Origin: an uncultured Clostridia bacterium
GTDB taxonomy: Bacteria; Bacillota; Clostridia; TANB77; CAG-508
Reading direction: 5' to 3'
DNA: 25,443 bases
NCBI GenBank assembly: GCA_948919095.1
Contig: CAQYCU010000003.1
Location: 30,365 to 55,807, forward strand
The notes beneath the pieces were generated by a model that was given only the letters and a program-made list of their open reading frames with translations, did no database searches and was not told the DNA's origin. Position numbers and translations under genes: made by a program. Numbering within the stretch: the first letter of the stretch is position 1; the number at the start of each line of letters is the position of its first letter. Positions 1-5,812 of this stretch are shown piece by piece.

Positions 1-45
1 GAAGTAAAAGAAACTGATGAATTTTATCAAGGAGGTAATGAATAA
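1..45 (+). CDS. 3' end of an unidentified gene, cut by the window edge
   Basis: Frame 1 is open from the first base and ends at a TAA at 43-45, giving a 14-residue tail (EVKETDEFYQGGNE). The stop shares its last base with the ATG of the downstream amidase (TAATG), and the ribosome site of the amidase lies inside this tail. That arrangement implies translational coupling. A holin gene is the usual partner just upstream of a phage amidase, but the tail is too short to identify. Confidence 0.5.
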   Translation, partial: EVKETDEFYQGGNE

Positions 46-1196
46 TGTTAGTAACAAAAGTAAATATGCCTTCAAGCAAATATGGTATAAAATGTCCTTA
101 TAGTATGAAACCAGAGGGAATAACAATACATAATACAGCGAATGATGCCTCAGCAATGAGTGAAGTATCATATATGATAAACAATAATAACCAAGTATCA
201 TTTCATGAGGCCATAGATGATTACAGATGTGTTCAAGGAATAGAACATAATCGTAATGCATGGCATGCAGGAGATGGTCATGGATTTGGAAATATGAAAA
301 CAATAGGAATTGAAATTTGTTATTCTAAATCTGGTGGAGAGCGATTTGAAAAAGCAGAAAGAAATGCTGCAGAAAGAATTGCTTATTTAATGAAAAAATA
401 TGGTTGGAATTTAGATAATATAACCGATACTAGACATACAGTTGGAACTCATCAAAATAGAAGTGGTAAATATTGCCCTCATAGAACTTTAGACAATGGA
501 CTTGAAAGATTTTACAATATGATTAGAGAAGAATACAGAGAACTTACAGGAGAAACAGCACAAGGAATACCAAATATAGTTGTAAATGAAAATAATAATA
601 ATACTGGAAGAAATGTAGGAGATACAGTTACAATTAATGGCGTTTATACCTCCTCATCATCTACAAAGAAATTAAGTCCTGCAGTTAAAAGTGGAATGAT
701 TACTAGAATTATACCGGGAGCAAGAAATCCATATTTAATTAATAATGGTAATATAGGATGGGTAAATGATTCTTGTATTGTAAGTACAGAAAGTTCACAA
801 GCAACAAATACCAATACAAATGTTGCACCTAATATAGCAGTAGGAAGCACAGTAACCTTATCAGCAAATGCTATTAATTATGCAACTGGACAAAAAATAC
901 CAGAATGTTATAAGAATAGAAATTACACTATTATGCAAGTTGGTAATGGAAAAGTGTTATTAAAAGAATTATATTCTTGGGTATATACTAAAGATTTAGT
1001 AGGGTATGGTGCTAATACTACAAATAATACAGTAACCACTCCAAGTAGAAAGTCAAATGAAGAAATTGCAAGTGATATAATTAACAAACCAAATTATGGA
1101 GGCTGGGGAGTAAATCCAATACGAGCTCAAAAATTAAGAGAGGCAGGATATGATCCAACTGTTATTCAAAAGATAATTAATCAAAAATTGAAATAA
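45..1196 (+). CDS. N-acetylmuramoyl-L-alanine amidase (endolysin type), Amidase_2 + two SH3-like + CW_7
   Basis: 383 aa. A zinc amidase that cuts the bond between MurNAc and the stem peptide of peptidoglycan. Residues 1-165 form an Amidase_2/T7-lysozyme-like domain: H29 in ITIHNTA, H136, and C144 in GKYCPHR are the expected zinc ligands, and the 8-residue H136-C144 spacing plus K142 match the T7 lysozyme H122/K128/C130 pattern. Two SH3-like wall-binding modules follow (about 190-247 and 265-320). A C-terminal CW_7 (Cpl-7) repeat at 337-383 carries WGVNPIRAQKLREAGYD. There is no signal peptide, as expected of a phage endolysin released by a holin. The start has a strong AAGGAGGT at 29-36 and overlaps the upstream stop. 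A host autolysin is possible but the modular plan favours phage origin. Confidence 0.88.
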   Translation: MLVTKVNMPSSKYGIKCPYSMKPEGITIHNTANDASAMSEVSYMINNNNQVSFHEAIDDYRCVQGIEHNRNAWHAGDGHGFGNMKTIGIEICYSKSGGERFEKAERNAAERIAYLMKKYGWNLDNITDTRHTVGTHQNRSGKYCPHRTLDNGLERFYNMIREEYRELTGETAQGIPNIVVNENNNNTGRNVGDTVTINGVYTSSSSTKKLSPAVKSGMITRIIPGARNPYLINNGNIGWVNDSCIVSTESSQATNTNTNVAPNIAVGSTVTLSANAINYATGQKIPECYKNRNYTIMQVGNGKVLLKELYSWVYTKDLVGYGANTTNNTVTTPSRKSNEEIASDIINKPNYGGWGVNPIRAQKLREAGYDPTVIQKIINQKLK

Positions 1197-1198
1197 TT

Positions 1199-1232
1199 TA
1201 GAGGAGAAAAATTCTCCTCTATTGTATATTTT
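1199..1232. terminator. intrinsic terminator between convergent genes
   Basis: A perfect 10-bp stem (TAGAGGAGAA / TTCTCCTCTA) with a 3-nt loop at 1199-1221, followed on the + strand by a U-rich tail. It ends the amidase transcript. The leftward 57-aa gene has its stop codon inside the same hairpin, and the minus-strand side is also T-rich, so it may work in both directions. Confidence 0.8.
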
Positions 1233-1392
1233 TCAATTTTTGTTGTATATTATTAATAGAACTATAAAGTTCTGAAACAGAAGTATTTAATAAGTCTATA
1301 TTCTTGATTTCATTAACACAGCTTTCAACAATATTTTTCTTATTAATCTTCTGTTTCTTTTTACTTTTGTATTCAACTAAAAAATTACTCAT
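1219..1392 (-). CDS. small 57-aa hypothetical protein, coupled to the HTH gene
   Basis: A 57-codon frame starting MSNFLVEYKSKKK and ending in KLKNIQ. Its ATG overlaps the stop of the upstream HTH gene (ATGA, 1389-1392), so it is probably translated by reinitiation after the regulator. The N-terminal third is Lys-rich and the rest alternates Ile/Leu/Val with Asn/Ser/Glu, suggesting a helical, possibly oligomeric protein. I do not recognise a family. The stop codon lies in the terminator stem shared with the convergent amidase gene. The overlapping start and tight fit between regulator and terminator argue that it is a real gene. Confidence 0.6.
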   Translation of the reverse strand: MSNFLVEYKSKKKQKINKKNIVESCVNEIKNIDLLNTSVSELYSSINNIQQKLKNIQ

Positions 1393-1601
1393 TTTTTTGA
1401 CTTTTCCTTTCTTACAATAATATCTCCAGGATTACATCCTAAAATCATACACATTTTATCTAATGTATCAAATTTTATTCCAGTAGTAGTATTATCCATT
1501 AAATGAGATAGTGATTGATAACCTCCTTCCATATTTTTTATAAACCAATATTTCGTTTTCTTTTGTTCTTTTAATATTTCATTTACTCGAATGTATATCA
1601 T
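1389..1601 (-). CDS. small Cro/CI-type (HTH_26, YozG-like) DNA-binding regulator
   Basis: 70 aa from the preferred start. The sequence reads as a minimal HTH_26/XRE domain: IRVNEILKEQKKTKYWFIKN (helices 1-2), then the recognition segment near YQSLSHLM, then FDTLDKMCMILGCNPGDII, the hallmark C-terminal helices of the YozG-like family. The segment MEGGYQS replaces the more usual tight turn, so the recognition helix is slightly unusual. An upstream in-frame ATG at 1619 exists, but the ATG at 1601 sits 5 bases behind a strong GGAGGTGAT, which decides the start. The gene points away from the two small rightward genes and is coupled to a 57-aa gene. Likely role: element-borne transcriptional control. 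Its targets cannot be read from the window. Confidence 0.82.
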   Translation of the reverse strand: MIYIRVNEILKEQKKTKYWFIKNMEGGYQSLSHLMDNTTTGIKFDTLDKMCMILGCNPGDIIVRKEKSKK

Positions 1602-1690
1602 CTTATCACCTCCATTCATTATAGATATTGTAAAACAAACTATAATTTATTTTAACTACAACATATTTGACTTAAAGCTGTTATAACTAA

Positions 1691-1719
1691 TTTACAAAAT
1701 AGATACTTTTTGCTATAAT
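1691..1719 (+). promoter_or_regulatory. sigma-A-type promoter of the 63-aa gene
   Basis: TTTACA at 1691-1696, a 17-base spacer and TATAAT at 1714-1719. It lies between the leftward HTH gene and the rightward small gene, so the HTH protein is a natural candidate regulator. Predicted transcription starts near 1726, which leaves a very short leader before the ATG at 1735. Confidence 0.65.
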
Positions 1720-1734
1720 CATATTGGTGATAGT

Positions 1735-1926
1735 ATGAATGAGGAATTTAAAATGTGTGAAGAAATTATAAAAAAAGTTAGATGGTATATGGAAAGAAAA
1801 GACTATGTAGGATTAAGATTGTATCTTGATGAGAAAGAGAAAGAAGTGGAAAAAAGTAGAATAATGTCAAAAAATTACGAAGCTGAATACATTGATAGTC
1901 TAGTGAAAGACCTTGATAATACCTAA
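1735..1926 (+). CDS. small hypothetical protein (63 aa)
   Basis: 63 aa, charged and helical in character, with a central run LDEKEKEVEKSR; no membrane segment and no recognised family. Two starts are possible. ATG 1735 is preceded by GGTGAT in good register but would have a leader of only about 9 bases from the predicted promoter. ATG 1753 (57 aa, MCEEIIKKVRW) has GAGGA 8 bases upstream. It lies in the presumed mobile-element end, downstream of its own promoter and opposite to the HTH regulator. Confidence 0.5.
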   Translation: MNEEFKMCEEIIKKVRWYMERKDYVGLRLYLDEKEKEVEKSRIMSKNYEAEYIDSLVKDLDNT

Positions 1927-1958
1927 CATCTAGTATAGTTATTTTTATTTACATAATA

Positions 1959-1967
1959 TGGTATAAT
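1959..1967 (+). promoter_or_regulatory. extended -10 promoter of the 44-aa gene
   Basis: TGGTATAAT gives a TGN-extended -10 (TATAAT at 1962-1967). The -35 position is only T-rich (near 1939-1944). The same string, ATATGGTATAAT, occurs in the promoter at 12913-12941. Confidence 0.5.
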
Positions 1968-2002
1968 ATTTATAGAGATATCTCTAGCAAGGAGGTATAT
2001 TT

Positions 2003-2137
2003 ATGAAATTAAATTTCCCAGAATTAAATATGTTTGAAAAAATGTTGTCTAGAATGTTAAGAAAGTACACTATTAAAATATATAGACAAGGTTTTCAAGA
2101 CGGATTAAATTTGAAAAATCAAACAATTGACTTTTGA
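2003..2137 (+). CDS. small hypothetical protein (44 aa)
   Basis: 44 aa, from a start with a near-perfect AAGGAGGT at 1989-1996, the strongest ribosome site in this part of the window. The sequence begins MKLNFPELNMFEKM and has a basic amphipathic middle (SRMLRKYTIKIYR), then GFQDGLNLKN. GF-x-DG endings are common in small phage and mobile-element proteins, but I cannot assign a function. It has its own extended -10 promoter and is the last gene before the junction with the oxidoreductase. Confidence 0.6.
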   Translation: MKLNFPELNMFEKMLSRMLRKYTIKIYRQGFQDGLNLKNQTIDF

Positions 2138-2163
2138 TAGTAGTTGTGTTATTTTATATGTAA

Positions 2164-3636
2164 ATGTTACACAAACTGGGTTGCCCAACAGGACTTACAA
2201 CAGCATACTATTTATCAAAAGCGAATCTAAAAGTTGTGTTATTAGAGAAGGAGAGGATATGTGAACATACAAGTGGACATACCACAGCAAAAATTACAAG
2301 TCAACATGACTTATTTTATGATTATTTAATACAATCACAAGGAATGAAAAAAGCAAAGCAATATCTAGACTCAAATGAAAAAGCAATAAAAGATATTGAA
2401 AAAATAATAAAAGACGAAAACATACAATGCGATTTTGAAAAGCAAAATGCATATGTATATGCAACTAAAGTAGACGAAATAGAACAAATAAAAAATGAAG
2501 TTAACGCAGTTAATTCACTAGGACTAAATGCGAAATTTGTAACTGACTTACGTCTACCATTTAAAACACTAGGAGCAATAGAATTTGAAAACCAAGCACA
2601 ATTTAATCCATGCAAATATGCAGAAGGACTAATAAATGCTATCAATACAAATACAAGAATATTCGAAAAAACAAAAGTTGTAGACATAAAAAAATTTAAA
2701 GAAGATAATTTAGAAAATGAGAGTAGCGATAAAGAAATGAAATATACAGTTATCACAGAGAATGAAAAAACTGTTACAGCAAAATACGTAGTTTTGGCAA
2801 CACATTATCCAATTATAAATGTTCCAGGATATTATTTTCTAAAAATGTATCAAGAAATGTCATATCTAATTGGAGTAGAAACAAAAGAGCCATTACCAAA
2901 GGGAATGTATATAAATATAGAAAATCCAACAGTATCAATACGTACAGCAAAAGACAAAGAAAAAGCACTACTATTAATAGGAGGAAATGGACACAAAACA
3001 GGAGAAAGAAAAGACATACAAAAAAGTTATAAATACTTAGAAGATATTGCAAAAAGATATTATCAAGATTGTATCATAAAATATCATTGGTGTACAGAAG
3101 ACTGCATTTCGCTTGACAAAATACCATATATAGGCGAATTCTCTAACTTAATGCCTAATGTATATGTAGGAACTGGATATAAAAAATGGGGAATGACAAG
3201 CTCGAATGTGGCTGCAAATATAATAGTAGATAAAATTTTAGGAAAAGAAAATCCATATGAAGAAGTATTTTCATCAACAAGATTAAAACCTATTAAAAAT
3301 CACAAAGAATTAGGTAATATGATGAAAGAAGTAGCAACTTCTTGGACAATAGAAAAAATAAAAATCCCAGATGAAAAGTTAATGAGTATAGAAAAAAGCA
3401 CAGGAGGGTTAGTAGAATTTGACGATAAAAAAGTAGGAGCATATTGTGATGAAGAAGGCAGGCTATATATTATAAAACCAGTATGTACTCATCTTGGATG
3501 TGAATTAACATGGAATGACCTAGAAAAAACATGGGACTGTCCATGCCATGGTTCACGATTTACCTATAAAGGAAAATCAATAGAAGCACCAAGTATAAAG
3601 GACTTAGAAGTAGTAGAAATAGATTTAAAAAAATAA
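2164..3636 (+). CDS. FAD-dependent oxidoreductase with C-terminal Rieske domain, apparently 5'-truncated
   Basis: 490 aa remain. Residues 1 to about 375 match the DAO-type FAD oxidoreductase fold (TAYYLSK, LEKERICEHTSGHTTAKITS, and a C-terminal GTGYKKWGMTSS). Residues 400-490 are a Rieske [2Fe-2S] domain with C441-T-H443 and C459-P-C-H462, fitting C-x-H-x15-C-x-x-H. The plan is that of Bacillus YhfW-like redox proteins, whose substrate is unknown. The N-terminus is wrong: relatives have about 40 more residues ending in a beta strand and GxGxxG, whereas here homology begins abruptly at TGLTTAYY, preceded by MLHKLGCP. A TAA stop sits directly upstream at 2161-2163 and there is no Shine-Dalgarno site. 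The FAD site would be incomplete, so the gene is probably inactive in this configuration, perhaps cut by the element to its left. Confidence 0.8.
   Translation: MLHKLGCPTGLTTAYYLSKANLKVVLLEKERICEHTSGHTTAKITSQHDLFYDYLIQSQGMKKAKQYLDSNEKAIKDIEKIIKDENIQCDFEKQNAYVYATKVDEIEQIKNEVNAVNSLGLNAKFVTDLRLPFKTLGAIEFENQAQFNPCKYAEGLINAINTNTRIFEKTKVVDIKKFKEDNLENESSDKEMKYTVITENEKTVTAKYVVLATHYPIINVPGYYFLKMYQEMSYLIGVETKEPLPKGMYINIENPTVSIRTAKDKEKALLLIGGNGHKTGERKDIQKSYKYLEDIAKRYYQDCIIKYHWCTEDCISLDKIPYIGEFSNLMPNVYVGTGYKKWGMTSSNVAANIIVDKILGKENPYEEVFSSTRLKPIKNHKELGNMMKEVATSWTIEKIKIPDEKLMSIEKSTGGLVEFDDKKVGAYCDEEGRLYIIKPVCTHLGCELTWNDLEKTWDCPCHGSRFTYKGKSIEAPSIKDLEVVEIDLKK
2165..2202. other. candidate element/chromosome junction (possible att site)
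   Basis: Oxidoreductase homology starts at about 2189 and phage-like small genes end at 2137. The 38 bases between TGTT (2165) and AACA (2202) form an imperfect inverted repeat centred on 2183/2184, with CTG and CAG at 2176 and 2189. Such interrupted palindromes resemble recombination sites of large serine integrases. This is inference only: the other end and an integrase are not in the window. Confidence 0.3.
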
Positions 3637-3674
3637 AACTATAAAGTAAGTTTAGATAAAAAAAATAAATAAAT

Positions 3675-3720
3675 AAAAATCATTGAAAAAGCATATGCGA
3701 ATTCAATGATTTTTTTCTTT
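3675..3720 (+). terminator. intrinsic terminator after the oxidoreductase
   Basis: A 13-bp A/T-rich stem (AAAAATCATTGAA at 3675-3687 with TTCAATGATTTTT at 3702-3714), a 14-nt loop holding GCATATGC, and a T-run to 3720. It separates the oxidoreductase from the mraZ promoter. Confidence 0.85.
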
Positions 3721-3772
3721 TAGTCAATTATAAAAAATTTTTATGAAAAATAAAAAAATTTTTAAAAAACCC

Positions 3773-3801
3773 TTGCATTTTTAAAAAAGTTATATTACAA
3801 T
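3773..3801 (+). promoter_or_regulatory. sigma-A promoter of the mraZ operon
   Basis: TTGCAT at 3773-3778, a 17-base spacer and TACAAT at 3796-3801. Predicted transcription starts near 3808, at the first MraZ box. Confidence 0.8.
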
Positions 3802-3807
3802 TTAGGT

Positions 3808-3844
3808 GAAGTGGAACAAAGTGGTGAAAAGTGGATGGAGGTGA
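3808..3844 (+). promoter_or_regulatory. MraZ operator: tandem AAAGTGG boxes with 10-bp period
   Basis: GAAGTGG at 3808, AAAGTGG at 3818, AAAGTGG at 3828 and the weaker GAGGTGA at 3838, each exactly 10 bp apart. MraZ is known to bind tandem direct repeats with one-turn spacing in front of its own gene (TGGGN in Escherichia coli, AAAGTG[T/G] in Mollicutes). The array overlaps the transcription start and leader, and the last box coincides with the ribosome site, so autoregulation of the dcw operon is expected. Confidence 0.75.
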
Positions 3845-3851
3845 AACGAAA

Positions 3852-4292
3852 TTGCTTATAGGTGAATATGAACACTCTTTGGACGCAAAGGGAAGAATGA
3901 TATTGCCATCAAAGATAAGAGAAGACATCGGAGAAAAGTTCATAATTACTAAAGGATTAGACGGATGTTTATTCGGCTTTTCAAAGCAAGAGTGGAATAA
4001 TTTTGAGGAAAAATTAAAAACACTACCATTAACAAATAAAAATGCTAGAGACTTTGTTAGATTCTTCTTATCTGGTGCAGTAGAAGCAGAAGTAGACAAA
4101 CAAGGAAGATTCCTAATACCAGGTAACCTACGAAAATATGCAACACTTGAAAAAGAAATTGTCATTACAGGTGTAGGAACAAGAATTGAAATATGGAATA
4201 AGGTTCAATGGGAAAGCTATAACAGTGAAGAAAACTTATCAGCAGACACAATAGCTGAAAATATGGCAAACCTAGGAATGTTAAATATATAA
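3852..4292 (+). CDS. mraZ: transcriptional regulator MraZ
   Basis: 146 aa from a TTG start. MraZ is an AbrB-like DNA-binding protein that forms rings and controls the division and cell-wall cluster, including its own gene. Two SpoVT/AbrB-type repeats are visible: LIGEYEHSLDAKGRMILPSK near the N-terminus and GAVEAEVDKQGRFLIPGNLR in the second half, each with the conserved D-x-K/Q-GR-hhIP core. A GTG at 3831 would add seven residues (MDGGETK) but lies within the operator boxes. The TTG at 3852 yields the canonical MLIGEYEHSLDAKGR beginning and is 8 bases behind GGAGGTG (3837-3843). It is first in the dcw operon, followed by an unusually long 438-bp gap before rsmH. Confidence 0.95.
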   Translation: MLIGEYEHSLDAKGRMILPSKIREDIGEKFIITKGLDGCLFGFSKQEWNNFEEKLKTLPLTNKNARDFVRFFLSGAVEAEVDKQGRFLIPGNLRKYATLEKEIVITGVGTRIEIWNKVQWESYNSEENLSADTIAENMANLGMLNI

Positions 4293-4353
4293 CATAATTA
4301 GATTACATAACACTTTATTTTGTATATAATTTTGAAAAAAATTATATAGATTA

Positions 4354-4662
4354 ACCAAAGATAAAACCTAAAGACACAAAAGAATTAGTATTTCTTTATA
4401 TTTTCACAAAAGATAAAAACATTTGATTTACTCTTACAAAAGATAAATTTAGTTCCTATTGGGGGAATTTATACAAATGAAAAAAGCACTAAAGCACTAA
4501 AGAACAAAAGATAAAATTATAAGTTTATAACAAATGATAAAATTTAAGCTTATAACAAAAGAATACCCATACAAAAGCTAAGTTCTATAAATTTGAAAAA
4601 CAAATTTATATGATACTAAAGAAACCAATATAAATAAACAAAAGACTATAGCTAAACAAAAG
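4354..4662 (+). repeat. cluster of ACAAAAG(ATAAA) repeats in the mraZ-rsmH leader
   Basis: The 438-bp gap between mraZ and rsmH holds no convincing gene. It contains eight exact ACAAAAG copies (4376, 4406, 4436, 4504, 4555, 4571, 4638, 4656) and variants at 4354, 4530 and 4615, several extended to ACAAAAGATAAA. Three are exactly 30 bp apart. Positions 4510-4560 hold two degenerate 25-26-bp tandem units starting GATAAAATT. A seven-codon frame (MKKALKH, ATG 4477, stop 4498-4500) follows GGGGG at 4461 and could be a leader peptide, weakly supported. Confidence 0.7.
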
Positions 4663-4667
4663 AAAAA

Positions 4668-4695
4668 CATTGGCACATAGCTATATGTGCCAATG
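4668..4695 (+). promoter_or_regulatory. strong hairpin upstream of rsmH
   Basis: A perfect 12-bp stem, CATTGGCACATA / TATGTGCCAATG, with loop GCTA. The downstream side is T-rich (AATTTGTTATATATTTG) but has no continuous T-run, so it may be a weak terminator, an attenuator or an RNA-processing site. It ends 35 bases before the rsmH start. Confidence 0.6.
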
Positions 4696-4730
4696 AATTT
4701 GTTATATATTTGTGAAGGGATAAAACAAAT

Positions 4731-5666
4731 TTGGAATTTAAACATACTCCAGTAATGCTAAATGAAGTAATTACTGGATTAGCTATAAAAGAAAATGGCA
4801 TATATGTAGATGGAACAATAGGTGGAGCAGGGCATAGCACAGAAATTATAAAAAAACTTTCTAGTGATGGTCTGCTAATTGGTGTAGATAGGGACGATGA
4901 AGCTTTAAAAGCATCAAAAGAAAAATTAAAAGACTATAACAATTTTCAACTAATACATGATAACCATGATAATATTCCACAAATTTTACAAAATTTACAT
5001 ATGGATAAAGTAGACGGAATTTTACTAGACTTAGGAGTATCATCATACCAACTTGACGAAAGAGAAAGAGGCTTTAGTTATATGGCAGAAGACGAAAAGC
5101 TTGATATGAGAATGGATAGAACTCAAAAATTTTCAGCAATAGATGTAATAAATAAATATAGTGAACAAGATTTAGAAAATATCATATTTGAATATGGAGA
5201 AGAAAAATTTGCAAAAAGCATTTCAAAAGGAATATGTGAAGCAAGAAAAAATTCTCCAATAACAACAACAAAAGAACTAGTAAATATTATTGAAAAATCA
5301 AAACCATTTTCAAAAGATGGACACCCAGCAAAAAAAACTTTTCAAGCAATTAGAATAGAAGTAAATGATGAAATAAAACCACTATATAACACAGTATTGA
5401 ACCTTATAGAATGTTTAAAAGAGGGAGGAAGACTGTGTATAATTACATTTCACTCTTTAGAAGATAGAGCAGTAAAGGAAGCTTTTATAGAAGCTCAAGG
5501 AAAATGTACGTGCCCAAAAGATTTACCATATTGCGTATGCAATTATAAGTCATTTGGAAAAATTATAACAAAAAAACCGATAGAAGCTACTGAAGAAGAA
5601 AAGAAAATTAATCCAAGGTCAAAGAGTGCAAAGTTAAGAATATTTGAAAGAAAAGATAAATCATAA
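4731..5666 (+). CDS. rsmH: 16S rRNA (cytosine(1402)-N(4))-methyltransferase RsmH (MraW)
   Basis: 311 aa, the usual family length. RsmH uses S-adenosylmethionine to methylate N4 of C1402 in the 16S rRNA P-site. Residues 3-13 (FKHTPVMLNEV) form the family N-terminus. VDGTIGGAGHS (26-36) and GVDRD (51-55) are the SAM-binding motifs, LLDLGVSSYQLD follows, and TFHSLEDR is the conserved C-terminal motif. A Cys-containing loop (CTCPKDLPYCVC) sits before the C-terminal basic tail, as in many Firmicute homologues. The start is TTG at 4731 behind AAGGGA (4715-4720); it gives the expected MEFKH beginning. It follows mraZ, as in most dcw clusters, but after a long repeat-rich leader. Confidence 0.95.
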   Translation: MEFKHTPVMLNEVITGLAIKENGIYVDGTIGGAGHSTEIIKKLSSDGLLIGVDRDDEALKASKEKLKDYNNFQLIHDNHDNIPQILQNLHMDKVDGILLDLGVSSYQLDERERGFSYMAEDEKLDMRMDRTQKFSAIDVINKYSEQDLENIIFEYGEEKFAKSISKGICEARKNSPITTTKELVNIIEKSKPFSKDGHPAKKTFQAIRIEVNDEIKPLYNTVLNLIECLKEGGRLCIITFHSLEDRAVKEAFIEAQGKCTCPKDLPYCVCNYKSFGKIITKKPIEATEEEKKINPRSKSAKLRIFERKDKS

Positions 5667-5812
5667 ATACAAACTTAAGAATATAAAACAACGAAAAGGG
5701 AGGTTAAAAATTTAATAACTAAATATGTAATAAAATTTATAAAAATAAAAGAAAAATAAAATAGGTTAATACATCATATAATATACAAAATAATATAAAG
5801 GGGGAAAAAGAA

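Noticed and set aside
3728..4165. 145-aa frame on the minus strand over mraZ
   Set aside because: It lies antisense to a clearly conserved gene and has no family signature; it is a shadow of mraZ coding bias.
4353..4480. Decayed coding sequence with a repeated TKDK peptide
   Set aside because: In-frame stops break every frame within a few repeats and there is no ribosome site for a longer peptide.
4354..4662. Possible CRISPR array from the regularly spaced ACAAAAG repeats
   Set aside because: The repeat core is only 7-12 bases, spacing is irregular outside one 30-bp series, and no cas gene is present.
4293..4730. T-box or amino-acid riboswitch upstream of rsmH
   Set aside because: No T-box motif (TGG-N-ACCGCG) or other conserved riboswitch core was found; only repeats and one simple hairpin.
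5696..5730. Small gene after GGGAGG at 5698-5703
   Set aside because: No usable start codon follows at the right distance; the nearest ATG is followed at once by a stop.
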